A DNA stretch of 64,000 nucleotides from Rhizobacter sp. Root404 (GTDB lineage Bacteria; Pseudomonadota; Gammaproteobacteria; Burkholderiales; Burkholderiaceae_C): positions 248,001 through 312,000 of the forward strand of contig NZ_LMDS01000006.1 in assembly GCF_001425865.1 (NCBI RefSeq), read 5' to 3'. Under the pieces are notes generated by a model, which saw nothing but the letters and a program-made list of their open reading frames with translations, ran no database searches and was not told the DNA's origin. Below are positions 61,621-64,000 of the stretch, in pieces (position 1 is the stretch's first letter; each line of letters begins with the position of its first letter). A program made the translations under genes and the position numbers.

Positions 61621-63369
61621 ATGCAAGAAGTCGTTTTTAATCATTCGTTCTTCGGTAGTCGCTCGGGCTGGCGTAGCGCTGTCGAGGCGGCATCATTGCC
61701 TGCCCTGATCGGCTTCGCGTTGCTGTCGCTCGCATGGCTGCTTCCCGGTCACTACCTGCCTTGGACGATGTTCCAGCAGGAGTCGCTCGCGGCGGTCGGC
61801 GGCCTGCTGCTGTGCTGGGCGGCGGTCGAGAAGTCGCGTCGTGTCGCCTGGCCGGCGCCTGCCGCGGTCGCCCTGCTCACCGCATTCATTCCTTGGGTCC
61901 AATTTGGGTTCCATGAGATCCGCTTCCTGACGGACGCATTTCTCGCGTCGGCCTACATGGTGGCACTGGCGCTGTCGCTGGTCACCGCCGCGACGCTGGC
62001 GAGCGGCGCCCGTCGCCATCAGTTTTTCGACGGATGGACGGCTTGCTGCGTCACGGCCGCGCTGCTGTCGACCGGCATGGCCCTGTACCAATGGCTGCAG
62101 TTGCCGCCGGTCGGCGACTGGCTCTCGCAGGTCATGCCGGGCGGCCGCGTGTTCGCGAACCTCGCCCAACCCAACCACCTGTCGTCCGTGCTGGCACTCG
62201 GGCTCGCCGGCGTGCTGCGGTGGTACGAGAAGCGGCGCATCGGCGCGGCCGGAGCCATCCTCGCCGCGGTGTTTCTCGCCTGGGGCATCGCGATGACGGA
62301 ATCGCGGACCGGCTGGATGTTCATGGCCGTGCTGGCGGTCGGCACGGGCGTGCTGCGTCGGCGCGCGCAACTTCGCACGCCGCTCTTCGCGGTCGTCGCC
62401 GGCGTGCTCGTGTTCGGCGCGATGGTGGTTCTCGAAGGGCGTCTGCATGCGCTCTGGACCCAGTCGGCCGTTGTCGCGGGCGTTCGGACCGCCGTGGGCA
62501 CCCGTGCCATGCACTGGCCGACCCTCCTCGATGCCGCGATGCAGTCGCCCTGGGTGGGCTACGGCTGGAACCAGGTGGCCGCGGCGCAGTACGCGACTGC
62601 ACTCGCCCACCCGGCGACCGGCGAGGCCCTGATGCACAGCCACAACCTGCTGCTCGATCTCGTGCTCTACAACGGCCTGCCGCTCGGGCTGCTGCTGTTC
62701 GGCCTGCTCGTCTGCTGGACGGGACGCGCGCTCTGGCGGTGCCGCAGCGCCGATGCGTGGTGCCTGCTGGCGGCGCTGCTCGCGCTGCTGGCGCACGCCA
62801 TGGTCGAGTACCCACTGCACTACCTGTACTTCCTCATCCCGGCGGGGCTGACGATGGGCGCCGTCCACACGCTGGTCGCGTCGCCTGATGCACCGCAAAC
62901 GACTGGGCCGCGGGTCACGCTGTGGCTGCCCGCGCTGCTCATGCTGGGCGCGCTCGCCTGGGTGGGCGTCGAGTACATGCGCGCCGAGGAGGCATTGCGC
63001 CGCCTGCGCTTCGCCAGCGCGCGGGTCGGCATCACGATGGCCGAGCTACGCACTCCCGATCTGGTGCTGCTCGATGGGTGGAAGGCGTACCACGAGGCCG
63101 CCAGGCTGCGGTCCCACCCCGGGATGTCCGCCGCGGAAATGGAACTCCTGAAGGATGTCGCGCGCCGCTTTCCGTACCCGGCGGCGCTGAATCGGCACGC
63201 TCAGGCGCTGGTATTGAATGGACAGTCGGCAGCCGGGCTGGAGGTGTTGACTCACCTTTGCAAGGTGTACCCCGAAGGCGTCCAGCAAGTGATGCGCGAT
63301 GCGTGGCAGGAACAGCAGGCGCAGGATCAGCGTTTGCTCGCTGTGGCGTTCCCGCGCTGCGACCGATGA
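61621..63369 (+). CDS. PglL-like O-oligosaccharyltransferase (Wzy_C family)
   Basis: A 582-residue membrane protein with about 11-13 helices. NLAQPNHLSSVLALGLAGVL (near residue 180) is the PglL signature, and TESRTGWMFM with MHSHNLLLDLVLYNGLPLGL forms the Wzy_C periplasmic catalytic region (key His). AMVEYPLHYLYFLIPAGL is also conserved. The C-terminal 130 residues are soluble and helical, as in the Wzy_C_2 group. It transfers lipid-linked glycans to pilin or other proteins in the periplasm. It lies just after the pilin gene. Confidence 0.88.
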   Translation: MQEVVFNHSFFGSRSGWRSAVEAASLPALIGFALLSLAWLLPGHYLPWTMFQQESLAAVGGLLLCWAAVEKSRRVAWPAPAAVALLTAFIPWVQFGFHEIRFLTDAFLASAYMVALALSLVTAATLASGARRHQFFDGWTACCVTAALLSTGMALYQWLQLPPVGDWLSQVMPGGRVFANLAQPNHLSSVLALGLAGVLRWYEKRRIGAAGAILAAVFLAWGIAMTESRTGWMFMAVLAVGTGVLRRRAQLRTPLFAVVAGVLVFGAMVVLEGRLHALWTQSAVVAGVRTAVGTRAMHWPTLLDAAMQSPWVGYGWNQVAAAQYATALAHPATGEALMHSHNLLLDLVLYNGLPLGLLLFGLLVCWTGRALWRCRSADAWCLLAALLALLAHAMVEYPLHYLYFLIPAGLTMGAVHTLVASPDAPQTTGPRVTLWLPALLMLGALAWVGVEYMRAEEALRRLRFASARVGITMAELRTPDLVLLDGWKAYHEAARLRSHPGMSAAEMELLKDVARRFPYPAALNRHAQALVLNGQSAAGLEVLTHLCKVYPEGVQQVMRDAWQEQQAQDQRLLAVAFPRCDR

Positions 63370-63448
63370 CCGTAACATCGGGCTCCGGCGAGCCCGGAGC
63401 CGGTGCGTCACCGACGCGGCTCTCCACGATGATGCAGAGGAACCCAGG

Positions 63449-63748
63449 ATGATCTTCAGTTGGCTCGACGCGACTGCCGCGCAGCAATTCGGCAGCAAGC
63501 TCGCGCAGTCCTTCATCGCCAGCATGCCCGCCGCAGGCGCCGTGAGCGACAAGAAGTTCGAAGCGAAGGCGAAGACGGCCGTCGCGCAGTTCGAACGGAG
63601 CATCGCGGCGTTCCGACGTGACCACAGCCTCAACTTCTACCAGAAGGCCCGCCTCGGGAACGCCTTCAAGTGGGCATTGAAGGACGCGGGCTATGACGCC
63701 GCCTACATCGAGAAGATCACCGACTTGCTGATGCTCAAGCTGCAATGA
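63449..63748 (+). CDS. Small unknown helical protein (99 aa)
   Basis: I do not recognise this protein. It is 99 residues, highly helical: FSWLDATAAQQFGSKLAQSF at the start and YDAAYIEKITDLLMLKLQ at the end. No signal or membrane helix. ATG 63449 is preceded by AGAGG and CCAGG. It lies between the glycan ligase and a TPR gene, all in one direction with short gaps, so possibly part of a glycosylation unit. Confidence 0.7.
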   Translation: MIFSWLDATAAQQFGSKLAQSFIASMPAAGAVSDKKFEAKAKTAVAQFERSIAAFRRDHSLNFYQKARLGNAFKWALKDAGYDAAYIEKITDLLMLKLQ

Positions 63749-63788
63749 AGGCTCCCCCTGCACACTCCCATCTCCTCGGAAAGCGGAA

Positions 63789-64000
63789 ATGTTTGGCTGG
63801 TTGACGAAGCTCAAGGGCGCTTCTGCTGCATCGTCTGCCCCCAACCCGCCGCCCAGAGCACCGCAGTCGGCGGCGCAAGCCGCTGAGGCGAAGCGTCAGG
63901 AAGGCAACGCCCTGCTCGAACGGGACGACCTGGACGGCGCCGCGTTGCGCTACCGCGAAGCGATCGCCCTGGACGACGCGGCCGTTCCCGCGCGTGTCAA
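63789..64000 (+). CDS. TPR-repeat protein (3' partial)
   Basis: Seventy residues are visible before the window ends. MFGWLTKLKGASAAS is followed by an Ala/Pro/Gln linker, then EAKRQEGNALLERDDLDGAA and LRYREAIALD, the first tetratricopeptide repeat. Large TPR proteins of this kind often carry a C-terminal glycosyltransferase or methyltransferase domain, which would suit the neighbouring ligase, but that part is outside the window. GCGGAAA lies just before the ATG. Confidence 0.75.
   Translation, partial: MFGWLTKLKGASAASSAPNPPPRAPQSAAQAAEAKRQEGNALLERDDLDGAALRYREAIALDDAAVPARV

Overview
The window is GC-rich chromosomal DNA, gene-dense and with strong third-position G/C bias. It looks like a betaproteobacterium of the order Burkholderiales, probably in the Rubrivivax/Leptothrix/Methylibium neighbourhood. 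That is inferred from gene order (gatCAB divergent from mreBCD-mrdAB; recA-recX-DUF2889 gene-sucCD followed by terC genes), a Bug/TctC-type binding protein, PEP-CTERM proteins and an AmpG/M48/xthA/pyrE block. I see no rRNA, tRNA, CRISPR array, insertion sequence or prophage.

Layout. 1-3.4 kb: an envelope-glycan cassette (GT2 glycosyltransferase, YdjC/HpnK-type deacetylase, GtrA-like membrane protein, ArnT-like transferase) in two converging halves. 3.5-5.1 kb: a TctC-type binding protein and two tiny unknown genes with their own terminator-like element. 5.4-18.4 kb: a YejBEF-type peptide ABC transporter transcribed leftward, divergent from five consecutive YejA-type solute-binding protein genes. 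18.5-22.3 kb: acetoacetyl-CoA synthetase and a diguanylate cyclase. 22.5-27.2 kb: a FeeM-like N-acyl amino acid synthase, a small unknown protein, a PEP-CTERM protein, a ThiF-like adenylyltransferase coupled to a nitroreductase-like protein, and a flavin reductase. 27.4-30.2 kb: ECF sigma factor, membrane anti-sigma factor, Sel1-repeat protein and a second PEP-CTERM protein. 30.5-36 kb: AmpG permease, M48 peptidase, carboxylesterase, exonuclease III, pyrE and a DUF4124-like protein.

36-45.4 kb holds core cell machinery: gatCAB (tRNA-dependent amidotransferase) and the rod-shape operon mreB-mreC-mreD-mrdA-mrdB. 45.3-48.2 kb: a two-component system whose two genes are separated by the 3' remnant of a PEP-CTERM gene on the opposite strand. 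48.2-52.8 kb: SOS-controlled recA, recX with an apparent ACG start, a DUF2889 gene, and sucCD. 52.9-55.1 kb: two TerC-family genes, the second behind a strong yybP-ykoY manganese riboswitch candidate, then a small membrane protein. 55.2-61 kb: a signalling cluster of Ser/Thr kinase, PP2C phosphatase, tandem-FHA protein, CHASE2 adenylate cyclase and an overlapping metallo-beta-lactamase-fold putative cyclic-nucleotide phosphodiesterase. 61.1-64 kb: type IV pilin with a sigma-54-like promoter and terminator, a PglL-like pilin glycosylation ligase, a 99-residue unknown and the start of a TPR protein.

The points I would look at first are the A-B-B-B-A array of five binding proteins feeding one transporter, the FeeM/ThiF/nitroreductase group (a possible small-molecule pathway with no product known to me), the combined protein-phosphorylation and cAMP cluster, and the riboswitch. 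All functional statements come from reading motifs and gene order by eye; no database search was run.
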